Assembly: GCF_019703515.2 (NCBI RefSeq)
Contig: NC_059348.1
Coordinates: forward strand, 20,107,656 to 20,171,655
Reading direction: 5' to 3'
Origin: Myxocyprinus asiaticus
Lineage: Eukaryota > Chordata > Actinopteri > Cypriniformes > Catostomidae
DNA: 64,000 nt
Shown: positions 1 to 10,812 of the stretch, piece after piece
Numbering within the stretch: the stretch's first letter is position 1
Layout of the letters: each line of letters opens with the position of its first letter
Program-made: the position numbers and the translations under genes
Notes under the pieces: generated by a model
Seen by the model: only the letters and a program-made list of their open reading frames with translations
What the model was told of the DNA's origin: nothing
The model's database searches: none

Positions 1-2600
1 GCTGTATAAATCCCAAACCAACCTTACACCTGTAGGCTAGCCCAACACCTAATCTTCTCCTTCCTACAGTTACAAGGGTTTGGACATTGTGGCCATGGGG
101 TGTGTTCCTCACCATCAGGAATCAGGGGTTAAACCCTGGCAACATTTCAGCAGTTCCCTCTACTTGTGACCACTGCTAGGCAACATCATGCAGATGTGCC
201 TGATGAGAATCAATCTCCCTAATAACAAAAGTAACAACACATAAACAATTCATTATCAGGGGTGCAAACTCATCAGGGGTCTGGGGTCATGGTCCCCTGG
301 AAAGAAACATTTTTAAATATCAGCTTTACAATGTGGATTTACAGTCAATTTTAGCATGATGATATAGGGAAAAACTCACCCTAGAATTAATTTATGGTAG
401 GGAGGGGTTAATTGGTACCCCTTCTCTGGAAACTGTAGTAGTATTCATAACATCTAACCTTTATAGATCTATATGCCATGCTTTAGAGAAATTAACCTAT
501 GTGGTCAGAGGGAAATTAAATTCAGTCAAATATGGGACACCTTTATGCAATTCCTGGAAAGTGATTAGGCTGAAATTAATGAGTGAAATTGATAAATGAA
601 ACGACAGCGCCTATTTAAAATAATACTTTACCTCTTACTATTATATATTATTATTTATTAATTTTTCCCCTGAATGTTCAATGTTGAGGGTGGGGGAGGG
701 GAGGGGAGTGTTTATAAATGTTATTGTATGTATGACTATGTTCTATTTGCACTCCACTACTCTTACAAAATACAATTTTGGTATTTCTATGAAGCTTATA
801 AGCATATATACAGCTGCCAGTTTATTAGATACACCAAGCTAAAACTAATACAGTCTATCAATCCTGCAATAAATCCTTCATGAAGGTTATAATGTTCAGT
901 TTTTGTTGTTTAGAGGCATTGATTCAACTTATTTTGGAGGATACAGAGAGCTGTTTCTGGCAATTACATACCTTATTGCTTTTTGGATCATTTGTAGATA
1001 ACTGGCTTGCTAGGTCATCAGAGTCAGTCTCCTATGTTTTCACATGTCAGCTCTTCAACAGAAAAATATGTTAAGTAATTGGCTATCTGCAGTTATACTT
1101 TCTTTTTACTATGATCATCCACATTTATGCTGTTGATCTTATCACCCGTCACTGATGCACTGTCTAACAATCGATGTGTGTAATGACTGAATTAACCAAA
1201 GAACAACCTTGCTAGATACAAGCTAGCCATGTTATCTAGTTGAGCTAGCTACCATTTATTGAAATTAGGTGTACTAATACGGTACGGTCTTGTACTAAGT
1301 GTTGCTAACTTTAACAACAAACCTAATCACTGAAGATAAACTTTGTAAATTAACAAACACCGATAACTGCAATTAATTTGAGGTTAGTGTAGGCCAAATG
1401 ACATCTGGTTATGGTAGCTAGTGAAGTGTTGTTCACGTTAGCTAACTGCAATTAGAATCTAACTAGCTATTATCTAACGATAAACATTAACTAAAGCTGG
1501 CTACATAAATTACCACTATTGACTAGATTAATGAGAGGTCAGCTAATGCATTAAAATGACTAAAAATGCAGTCATTTCATCAAGATACCAGTGAATGTGC
1601 TTGAGAAACACTGAAATGAATGGGGTTCAGTGCTGGAACTATTCACTGTTTGGAACTATCGGTTGCTCCACGACACGCATCACTTCCACATTTTCCGATT
1701 TCAACAGAAGTCTATGGCAGTGTCTCAACTTTATTCAACGGTGCTGGGTTTTACATGCCGTATCCTTGGCTACCTTTGATTAGAATACTAACGTGACTGA
1801 GAAAGCCGCATAGGCGATAGATAAATTTTAGGAGAGGGGAAATACGGGACAAAATAAAACATTTTCAGAATAAGTCGGGACACTTGAAAAAGTGCTTAAA
1901 TACGGGACTGTCCCAGGACAAATGGGACAGCTGGCCACCCTACGGATGCGGCCCACGTTATGATATCATCATCAGAAATATATTTATCAGCAGCCTATCA
2001 AATCTGTATGAATTGTGAGGAATCCATTTTCATGAGGATTTACGCTAGTTCTCTACATTGCTGAATCACATTAGAGAGGGAATTCAACTGCAAAAGGATG
2101 TTACAAATAAATAAATTAACAAATAATATCTGAGCATGGCTGATGTTATGAGAGTGGCCTGTCGGTCTGCACGCGCGTTCATACACAGTACATGTGCGCT
2201 CACATGCGGTCTGTCAATAAAACATGCGCGCTCGCAATCTCACTTGAGAGTTACTCAACTTGCCGCAAATCTGTCCAGTCTCTTGAATTGCTCATCAGAT
2301 ATATGTACTTGTCATGACAACAGTATTTCCTGCGGTGACGGCGTTGAGACACCTTCACACAAATGCTTTTTAGTGATGTACTTCGGCGCAAAATGCTAAC
2401 GGGGGTGAACAAATGTTTATGACTTGTCACTGAAGGACTTTTGGTGCTAATTTTGGATATATCGCTCTTGTTTTTGAACACATCTCTGGTGTATGTGATG
2501 TTGAACACTCATGGTGTTTGTTCGTTGACAATCAGTGACAACAGAACTGATCTATATCAGAAAATCGAACTGTTACACCCCTTATGTTTAAAATAATTAC
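1..2600. other. intergenic, no gene recognised
   Basis: AT-rich sequence with only short open frames of no recognisable family. The stretch at about 1828-1943, rich in GGGAC/GTCCC words and ending in GGCCACCCTA, resembles the end of a DNA transposon seen in many fish genomes; its partner end was not found. I see no exon-like segment or RNA gene. Confidence 0.5.
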
Positions 2601-3167
2601 TTAAAGGGACAGTTCTCCCAAAATAAAAATTCTCTAATTTATTCACCCTCATGCCATACCAGATACGTATGACTTTCTTTCTTCTTCAGAACACAAATGA
2701 AGATTTTAAGAAGAATATTTCAGCTCTGTAGATCCATACAATGCAAGTGAATGGTGACCAGAACTCTGAAGCTCCAAAAAACACCAAAAAAGAAACATAA
2801 AAGTAATCCGTAAGACTCCAGTGGTTAAATCAATGTCTTCAGAGGCGATATGATAGGTGTGGGTAAGAAAAAGATAAATACTTAAGTCCTTTTATTACTA
2901 TAAATCTCCACTTTCACATCCAAGTCCAGGTCACATGTGGTGCCTGTTTAGTTTCACATTCACATCTAAAAGTGAAAGTGGAGATTTATAGTAAAAAAGC
3001 CAAGGACTTAAATATTGATCTGTCTCCCATCCACAGAGCTGAGATATGTTTTCTAAATAATCATCTATTGTCTTCAGCAGAAAAAAGAAAATTATACACA
3101 TCTTGGATGGCATGAAGGTGAGTAAATAATGAGAGAATTTTCATTTTTAGGTGAACTATTCTATTAA
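2601..3167. mobile_element. TTAA-flanked fold-back MITE, full length
   Basis: Starts TTAAAGGGACAGTTCTCCC and ends with a degenerate inverted copy (GGTGAACTATTCTATTAA). The arms are long: the left CACCCTCATGCCAT pairs with the right ATGGCATGAAGGTG. The middle holds a second inverted pair (CTCCACTTTCAC near 2906 against GTGAAAGTGGAG near 2969). TTAA at both ends suggests a piggyBac- or Kolobok-like source. No coding capacity. Partial relatives lie at 21002 and 29770. Confidence 0.75.
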
Positions 3168-3220
3168 CTAACATTCCAACATTGTTACTATAAAAATGTT
3201 AACTTTATAATAATTTTTTA

Positions 3221-3228
<8 letters not shown>

Positions 3229-3273
<45 letters not shown>
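3229..3273. repeat. (AT)n microsatellite
   Basis: About 45 bp of uninterrupted AT dinucleotides. Likely variable in length between individuals. Confidence 0.95.
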
Positions 3274-3275
<2 letters not shown>

Positions 3276-3387
3276 CAAAAAATTAAGAGTGCGGCCCTTG
3301 AGGGTACAGGGATCCAGTTTTGCGGCCCCTAACCTTTCCGAAGTTGAGTTGCCCTGATTTAAGTCCTTCTCATTATAACTGTTTAAT

Positions 3388-3640
3388 TCTGTTCGCTCTG
3401 AAATGTGCGTTCATGAGAGGACAGAGTACAGCAGCCTCTCGCATGACATAAGCGCATTGGCGTGTTCACGTGTGAACTGACATGATACAACCGGAAGTGA
3501 AGCTTGGTATATTAACAAGAGAACCCTGTTCACAGGCTTAATTGATTTTAATTTCATTTGAACATGTCAGCGTGCTTACATCACGCAAGAGGCTGCATGT
3601 ACTCTGTGCTTTCATGAACGCACATTGAAGAGCGAGTTGC
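3388..3640. repeat. fold-back (inverted-repeat) element
   Basis: Left arm at about 3388-3450 (AATGTGCGTTCATGA, then ACAGAGTACA, then GCAGCCTCTCGCATGA) pairs with the right arm at about 3577-3640 (TCACGCAAGAGGCTGC, TGTACTCTGT, TCATGAACGCACATT). Inner segments GTGTGAACTGACATG and CATTTGAACATGTCAGC extend the pairing. No coding capacity; probably a MITE. Confidence 0.6.
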
Positions 3641-3642
3641 GA

Positions 3643-3776
3643 CCATGCAAATGAGCTTTGCGGCAAATTGTCCATTGTTGCCAAATGTTTGCTGCAGGTT
3701 CACCACTTCCTGTGAAGAGCTGCAAACTTCTGGCAAACATTTGAGGCGAATCACAAGCTCATTTGCATGTGAAAAC
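3643..3776. repeat. second fold-back element, adjacent to the first
   Basis: CATGCAAATGAGCTT near 3646 is inverted as AAGCTCATTTGCATG near 3759. Both arms also contain AAATGTTTGC or its complement. The spacer is about 100 bp. It abuts the preceding fold-back, so the two could be one compound element. Confidence 0.5.
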
Positions 3777-3779
3777 AAT

Positions 3780-4492
3780 GAGTGGCAAATTTGCGGCAAG
3801 TTTGCTGATTTTTTGTAAGGGCTGTGTCTCAGATTGCTAGTGCAACCTACTATCATCAGTAGTGCCACAGGAAAAACTAAACATGTATGAATTGATGCAA
3901 AATAAAAAAAATAAAAAATAAAAAAAAGGAAATTGTGCTTGTCAGTAATTAGGCAGAATGGGGTTGATTTTAGGGTACATGAACATTTGAATGTCGATTC
4001 TTAGAAAGAAAATTTGTTGAGAAGTTGACTGTGCTTCCAACTTGTTTATCAAAATGTTTATCAAAGACCTCTCCTAATATTTAAGCAAGGTTTTAACTCA
4101 ACATCATAAGTGCATATTGTTGTTCTTACTGTAAAAGAATCCTAGCCATATTCAGCATCACTCTTCACCACTATGATGCATTGCTGACACTGGCAATCTG
4201 CTGATTAGTTTTGATCTTTCTTGAAGTCGAAAATCAATTGCTAAAAACCAACCAACCACAGCAACAACAACAACAACAAAAAATCTGCAGTTGAACAGAG
4301 GTAAATGTCAAAGTAAAGCATGTGTCAAAGAGGACAGAGTGGTTTGATCAATGATGGTTGACAATGTGTCAGTTTGTGAAAACACCTTTGACATTTGGAG
4401 GTCAAAGTTATGTTTTCACTAAAATAAATCATTTGAAGTTTTTAAATATATTACATTCTAGTGCTATTGTTTGTTCCTGAAATTCTGCCACT
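3780..4492. other. intergenic, no gene recognised
   Basis: AT-rich, with an A-rich tract near 3900 and a short CAA run near 4260. Nothing coding or RNA-like recognised. Confidence 0.5.
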
Positions 4493-5545
4493 TTAAAGGT
4501 GCAATATGTAAGATTCAGAAACCCTTGTTATTAATGACACCTGTGGCCGTTAAGTGAATTGCAGCCAGCTACATCTTGCTCGTGCACACACTCCATTGGA
4601 ACACAACTGAGCCAGCATCAACCAAAACAATGACGTAATGTACAAAAAGGCTGAACGTGATTCACCGGCATCATGCTGACAGATGAGGTAGCATAAATAA
4701 AATTACAGTTATATACTGATACACACATATAGCTACATACTACCGAACTATACCAGACAGTTCATTGTTGCACTGTACTGTTATGTTGCACTGTTGTATG
4801 TTTTGTATGTCATATGTTGTACTACGAATAAGAAACCAGCGTATTTGCTTAAATTTATCCTGTATACCTGACTTTTAGTATAAAGAGAAGATCGTTGAAA
4901 TTATTTGAAAGTTACGAAGCAAGGTAGCCTGCAATTCGTCAGCATTAGCAGGCAAGATCAAGTTAGTTAAATTACAGAGATCAATCCTTATGGCACTATA
5001 TTTCACATGCTTTGCAGTTATGTAAGCTTACCTGTCCAATAAGAAGAACGCTAATTCAGGGTCAGTTTTGATCCCCAAAACCGAACGAAGGTCCCACCAG
5101 GAATCAAATGCCCTGCCGATGTTCACTCTAGTTTTCGCTCGACCACGATTATGTTCCCACTTAGCCAGACAGGATTCAGTACATAAATGTTTTTTTTTTT
5201 TGGCTTACTCTGAGTTTGTGTAGGAGTCGGTGTTGTGCTGGGAGCCGGCCGTTTGCTTGATTCCATCTCTAAGATAACGTTACCTAGTGTTGGAGTTTGT
5301 TGTCACTGTTGAATAGTGGAAGCACTGAGGCAAGGTTCTTGGGAGCACGCATAAACGTCACATCCTTTGGATTTTCCCAGCAAAAGTGACCCGCTCCCTT
5401 CGCATGAAAATCAGTCTACAGGCTTTAATAGGCAACCTAGGAAGTCTGGGAAGGGCTCATTTTTGAAGTTGCGTTACAAGCCATTCACACATTGGCAAAA
5501 CAGGGCGAATATTATATGAAATATTGTTACATATTGCACCGTTAA
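4493..5545. mobile_element. TTAA-flanked non-autonomous DNA transposon
   Basis: TTAAAGGTGCAATATGTAAG at 4493 is mirrored by TTACATATTGCACCGTTAA ending at 5545. The termini GGTGCAATATGTAA / TTACATATTGCACC match perfectly and TTAA flanks both sides. The interior of about 1 kb has no transposase frame. I recognise the terminus as a common teleost MITE type; TTAA flanks point to a piggyBac- or Kolobok-like source. Confidence 0.75.
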
Positions 5546-5652
5546 ATGGGTGAAATGTGCAAACTTGTAATGACCACTGCTGGATATTCCTTTATGTCCT
5601 CAAAATATGGAAAACTTTATGTTGCCACTGGCCCCCAGTAGATGTTAATGGT

Positions 5653-5703
5653 GTTCTGTTTCATTCCTGCTGACCGCCAGAGGCAGTGTAAACACTATTG
5701 GAT
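5653..5703. repeat. DIRS-A left inverted terminus
   Basis: About 50 bp (GTTCTGTTTCATTCC ... GTGTAAACACTATTGGAT) found inverted at 10321-10370 with only a few mismatches. Marks the left edge of DIRS-A. No target-site duplication is expected for recombinase-mediated insertion and none is obvious. Confidence 0.85.
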
Positions 5704-6324
5704 TATCACAGCGCCAGCCAGATAGGTCAAGAGAATATACCAACAAAGTCACGTAGTGACGTATGCTGAGCCCTGGGGGTTATAAGCCACAGTAGCTCAG
5801 CACTCTGCCTCTTTCGCTTTCTCGCTTGGTTGAGATAGGTTGTTTTTGGTTAAGTGATATATTTGCGCTGTCAATTGCAGCTTACAAGAGCAGCGAGATA
5901 TCATCCTCACAAGCTGTGTCAGCACGCATCTACGCCACTTCAACAGATTTGGAGTATTTTAGCCGCATTTCGGTAAGTTTTCACCAAAATAACACTCTGT
6001 GCCTCTCGGTGCAATCCAGTGGCTGGTATTTTCCGCGCCTATAAGTTAATGGTCTCCTGTTGATGTAATCATTATCTATTCAGTTGTTCTGAGTGTTTTT
6101 CCTCGAAATTATTTTATACTCTGTGCCCCTCGGTTCAATCCATCGGCCATTTTAGATATATTTTCTCTTTTTCGTGAGATATTTGTTGGCATTACCTGTC
6201 GGTTCACCCGGAGGAATCATATTATTTGCATTATTTTTCTTGCCTGTCTTGTTGATTCATTACCATCATTCCGCTTGACTTTAAACCTTACGGTGCTATC
6301 CGAAGGTGTTATTAGCGAGTAACT

Positions 6325-7772
6325 ATGGCTCAGCTCTATTGCCACTGGTTTCCCACTGACTTGTAAGCTGTGCCCTAATAATATCCTCCCGGACGACGGT
6401 CATGACATCTGCCCATCGTGTTTGGGTGTTCAACATCTGAGAGAGGCTCTCACGGACCATGTCTACACTGCAGTCTTTTACCTATGTCGGAACGATGGCT
6501 CTATCTTGCTGAGTTAGACCCTAATTCAACGGTGAAACTCGGGCAGTTGGATGTAGCCCCTTCGCACACTCAGAAGCGCAGGGCATCTGCAGCAGCCGGC
6601 GCTCCCCTCCCATCTAAGAAGAGGGCCACATTGCAAAGTGATGAACATTCGCGTATCGAGGAAAATTCACTTTCTAAGTCGGTTTCTGTGCTTTCTTCAG
6701 AGATGGCAGAGCTGAAACACCTGCTTCACTCGCTTCAGCCTATCACATCTGCTACACCTGTGAAGACGACACAGGAGGATGAGAATGTTCAGAATCAGGG
6801 AGCTGGGGAAGAGTCTCTTGATTCCCCTTTTTTTCACAGTGCTTCGGATTCTTTTTTCGTGATCATGGGGATGCTGTTGATGTTGCTGCACAACCATCAC
6901 CTCAGGATGTTTTTACTGGTTATCCAGCAGCGGAGGGGTCTAGTGGGGGGGTCAGTTCAGTCATCTGGACAGGCTCAGTCCTCTTCTGATGATTCTTTGG
7001 CCGTGCTTCGAATGGCAATTGCTCGTCTAGGACTTGATGAGTCACCTGTCCAATCTACCCAAACCAACGTTTTTTTCAGGCAGGCCACAGCTGCGACTTC
7101 TTTTGCCATGCCAACATGTAAAGATTTTGTGGCTGAATTTTCAAATGCCCTCACAGATTCTGGTCCGCCTAAGCGGTGATCAAAGATTGCTCGGATGCTA
7201 GCATCTATGGCTGAAGTAGATTCCATCGGATGAGTCGTGCTCCGGAAATAGAGCAGCCCATTGCAGCTTTGGTGGTGTCTCCTGACGAGGCTCTACAGGG
7301 GAATGTGCGATGTCCCAGTGCGCAATGTGGTCACTCAGATTCATTGCTAAAAAAGGCATACGAGTCTGTTGCCTACATAACTCGTGCAGAAAACAAAATC
7401 TGTCAGTTACTTCTTGCTGCCACCAGTACGCTGCAACCAGCAAATGTTGATCCCTCGATTTCACAGTTTCTGCAAACGGCTCTTTTGGCAATGGGCCATG
7501 TGACCCATGAACTGGGTAGTCTTACAGCCATGCTTCTGGCAGCCCACCGCCAAGTGTGGCTTGCCCAAGCATGGCTACCTGAGGACTGTAAGAAAACCTT
7601 GAGAGATCTTCCATTTGTTTCAGGGCATCTTTTTGGTCCTAATGTTCCGGAATTTTTGGAAAAGAGGGTAAATCTGTCTGAGGCCACTCGTCAACTGACG
7701 CAGGTGCAGCACAACCCTACCTTTAGGATACCAGCAGCTCAGACCCGACATCGCTCTGCCACATTGGAGTAA
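6325..7772 (+). pseudogene. DIRS-A gag-like gene, broken
   Basis: ATG at 6325 is followed by a stop after 13 codons. In another frame from about 6370 a Cys/His motif appears (GHDICPSCLGVQH), the same arrangement as at the N-terminus of the Gag-like proteins of DIRS-B, C and D (GHDRCxxCLGxxH). Open stretches at 6418-7179 (253 codons) and 7230-7772 (180 codons) carry the rest, including a Leu/Ala-rich helical part (7400-7650) comparable in place to the helical part of the other copies. At least one frameshift separates the two. Gag-like DIRS proteins are thought to bind element RNA; that role is inferred. Confidence 0.65.
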
Positions 7773-7821
7773 TGTTTCCACCAGCACGCTACACCTCAGT
7801 CACAGCCCCCTCAAAGACCTC

Positions 7822-9853
7822 GTGTTACTGAGAATGCTAGATTTTTTCAGCCACCTCATCGACAGTTGCCAGGAGGACCCCGTCAGCATCCCCCTGCGAC
7901 CACTAAAAGTCGCATACATAAAGCCTGAGACACTCAGGCTGGCGGTCGATAATTTTTCAATAGAACAGCTGGAGAACTGGAGGACCAACACAGCAGACCC
8001 CTGGGTTTTGATGACTCTGAGCAGGGGATATACTCTACATTTTCGACGCCGGCCTCCCAGATTTTCAAGAATTGTTCCTACGGTTGTCAGAGACGCAGTT
8101 CATTCAGTGGCTCTCTCTCGGGAAATTTGTTCACTGTTAGAGAAGGGAGCCATAGAAAAAGTTCATCCCCTCGTTCAGGGAGACAGGTTCTATACAACAT
8201 ATATTCTTGTTCCGAAGAAGGACGGTGGTTTCCGCCCAATTCTTGATTTGAGGCATCTGAATTTGTTCCTGAAGTTCCTTCCTTTTCTAATGCTGCACAC
8301 AGCCGACGTTCTTCGGTCTGTGGCAGCAGATGATTGGTTTGTAAGTGTCGACCTGAAAGATGCATACTTTCACATCCCACTTGCTGTTCATCACAGAAAG
8401 TTTCTGCATTTCAGTTTCCTGAATCAAGCCTACCAGTTCAAAGTTCTACCTTTCGGTCTTTCCCTTGCTTCTCGCGTCTTCACAAGGTGTGTGAGCACAG
8501 CTCTGTCTCCTCTTTGGATGAGAGGTATGCGTATTATGCCTTATCTGGATGACTGGCTTCTTTGTGCCCCCACAAAAAGGCAGGCTGTGCAAGACTCCAG
8601 ACTGCTTTTGAGACATGTGCAGAAGTTGGGTTATTCTGTGAACAAGAAAAAGAGCTGTCTGATTCTAACACAGACCGCTACGTTCATAGGAATGACCCTG
8701 AATTCCCACCTAATGTCTGCCTCCCTGTCTCAGGAACGTGTGACGAACATTCTGCAACTCTTGGCTCACTTTCGCCCGGGTGTGTCTTTGCATTACTGGG
8801 TGGTCCTATGACTAATAGGGATGTTAACGGCTGCTACAGTGGTAATTCCCCTGGGTTTACTCCACCTCAGACCACTCCAGTCATGGAACAACAGTTTGCG
8901 GCTAGATCCCACCAGACATCGCCATCAACTGATTGTAATTTCTCACCATTGCATACGTGCGTTGAGGTGGTGAAGACAGGTAGAGTTGCTGAAGGCAGGA
9001 GTGCCCCTGGGTGTTGTTCCCTCTCGTTGGGAGTTGGTCATGACCGACGCTTCCCTCACAGGGTGGGGGGAAACATGGAATCAGAGGGGTAGTTGTGGGC
9101 ACTGGACACTGACCCAGGCCACAGAACATATCAACCTGCTGGAAGTATGTGCAGTGTTCATGGCTCTAAATTATTTCATGCCAGTCCTGGCAGGCTGCCA
9201 TGTTCTCGTTCGGTCCGACAATACCTCAAACCATCCATCTGAACCACCAGGGCGGCACGAAATCCCGCAGGTCTCTACAGCTTACTTACGAGATCCTGAC
9301 ATGGTGTCAGCCGCGACTCGCTTCACTGAGGGCAGCTCATATTTCGGGAGCATGCAACCAGATAGTGGATGCTTTTTCCAGGGATCGAGTATATCCAGGA
9401 GAATGGAGACTTCATCCAGATGTAATGCAGGAGATCTGGCTACAATTTGGAAGAGCAGAGGTGGATCTTTTTGCTTCAGAGATGACCACTCACTGTTGCT
9501 TATGGTTCGCAAAAACAGAAGTGTCCAGTCCCGTGGGCCAGGATGCACTGTCTCACGAATTGCCGAACTGCCTATTATATGCGTTCCCACCTATCCCTCT
9601 GTTATGGGAGACGTTACACAGGATCTCCCTGTGTAAGCACAGAGTGCTACTAGTGGCAGCGCGATGGCCAGCCAGACCATGGCTGGCTTTGTTGCTGAGA
9701 CTTCTGACAGGCAATCCATGGAAGCTTCCCCCCAGGAAGGACCTCCTCTCCCAGCTGGAGACCAGCGTCTGGCACCCGGACCCAGCTCCTATGACCCAAA
9801 CCTTCTTTTCTTCCAAAAGTCCTTCTTCCTCAGTTCATAAACCAGCACATTGA
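7822..9853 (+). pseudogene. DIRS-A reverse transcriptase / RNase H, frameshifted
   Basis: A frame of 329 codons (7822-8811) holds the RT palm: VPKKDGGFRPILDLRHLN, VDLKDAYFH (near 8347) and the active-site box YLDDW (near 8540). The frame breaks near 8780. RNase H follows at 8986-9240 in another frame (TDAS near 9040, then INLLE, then RSDNT). The conserved DIRS block with VDLFAS (near 9450) continues in a third frame to 9853. RT copies element RNA to cDNA and RNase H removes the RNA strand. The catalytic Asp pair of RT is present, but the frame is interrupted at least twice, so no full polyprotein can be made. The apparent first codon at 7822 is GTG; no convincing ATG start was found. Confidence 0.8.
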
Positions 9854-9869
9854 ACTGGCCTCTTTTCAG

Positions 9870-10271
9870 ACTTCTTCAGGGTCTGATTCAAGTGCTCAAC
9901 TTTTGTGTCCTGTTCATGCCTTGAAGTGTTATGTGGACACTACTGCTCAATTTAGACAGTCAGACCAGTTATTTGTCTGCTATGGTGGTCTGAAGAAAGG
10001 AGCTCCAGTGTCAAAGCAGAGGTTGTCGAACTGGATAGTGGAAACTATTACACTGGCTTACAAGGCAGCAGGGATACGATTGCCCTGGGGTCTAACTTGC
10101 CATTCCACTAGGGCCATATCATCTTCATAGGCTGTTTTTAGAGGAGTTTCCTTGGCGGACATCTGCACTGCCGCTACCTGGGCTTCTTCATGCATGTTTT
10201 CCAGGTTTTATAAGGTCAACTTTGTTGCTCATCATGCCGTGAGTTCTGCAGTTCTTCAGGAGCAGCTTTAA
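9870..10271 (+). pseudogene. DIRS-A tyrosine recombinase, C-terminal part only
   Basis: The segment starting LLCPVHALKCYVDTT matches the catalytic domain of the DIRS-C and D recombinases (LLCPVRALRIYLDRT in C). The HxxR box is visible (CHSTR), a TAG stop follows shortly (10128-10130), and after it comes a tail with the candidate nucleophile Tyr (SRFYKV). The N-terminal domain and the first catalytic Arg region present in C and D (SIKRVG) are missing: sequence jumps from the RNase H-proximal region near 9850 into the catalytic core. The enzyme would integrate the circular cDNA; this copy cannot. Confidence 0.75.
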
Positions 10272-10320
10272 TTTTTCATCAGGTGGGTGGCATTCCTCAT
10301 GACTAGGTTGGTACGTGTCA

Positions 10321-10370
10321 TCCAGTAGTGTTTACACTGCCTCTGGTGGTCAGTAGGAATGAAACAGAAC
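10321..10370. repeat. DIRS-A internal complementary region, left half
   Basis: Inverted copy of 5653-5703, ending ATGAAACAGAAC. It lies just 3' of the recombinase remnant, the position of the left-terminus complement in DIRS-C (53551-53608) and DIRS-D (60738-60793). In DIRS replication this segment is thought to template completion of the cDNA end and circle formation. Confidence 0.75.
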
Positions 10371-10488
10371 GCTAGTTACACCTGTAACTGTGGTTCCCTA
10401 TCTGTCACTCACTCGACGTTGTGTTGATGTAGTGACACTAGGGGTCACTCTTGGGAGCCCCAAACACCTCTGCTTTTTTGAAAAAAGG

Positions 10489-10549
10489 CCAATGAGAATT
10501 GGCGAGTGGAATTTGCATGCCACTCCCCCAGACATACGAGTATAAAAGG
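10489..10549 (+). promoter_or_regulatory. promoter-like block in DIRS-B left terminal repeat
   Basis: CCAATGAGAATTGG (inverted CCAAT pair) at 10489, octamer ATTTGCAT at 10511-10518 and TATAAAAGG at 10541-10549. The same order and spacing recur in DIRS-C and D. About 260 bp separate the TATA box from the Gag ATG at 10813. Promoter function is inferred from motif order and conservation. Confidence 0.55.
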
Positions 10550-10812
10550 AGCTGGTATGCAACCACTCATTCACATTTTCTCTTCGGAGCCGAGCGGTTG
10601 TATTCAGTGCACTGAATTCAATTCTCTCCAAAGACGCACCTCAAAACTGCTGGATTTACAGCACGTTTCAGCGGCTTCTCCCCCTCTGCACCCGTGGAGT
10701 GCAGAGAATGCCCCTGGGTGCTTCGGCAGAGCAATAATAAGAGAGTATATTCTAAAAGAGTATATTTTCATTCACAAAAAGAGCGGCACACACACGGAAC
10801 GTCTTTTTAAAG

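Larger units (their letters stand above)
5653..10370 (+). mobile_element. DIRS-A: DIRS-type tyrosine-recombinase retrotransposon, right end missing
   Basis: About 4.7 kb running from a left terminus (GTTCTGTTTCATTCC) through Gag-like, RT, RNase H and tyrosine-recombinase remnants to an inverted copy of that terminus at 10321-10370. In a DIRS element this inverted copy just after the recombinase gene is the left half of the internal complementary region. The inverted right terminal repeat expected beyond it is absent; sequence of a second family (DIRS-B) follows directly. The terminus and coding sequence differ clearly from B, C and D, so A is a separate family. There is no integrase of the DDE type and no protease. 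All frames are broken. Confidence 0.85.

Noticed and set aside
2136..2508. Overlapping ORFs on both strands near 2.1-2.5 kb as a gene
   Set aside because: Short, no recognised domain, and likely chance frames in a locally GC-richer patch.
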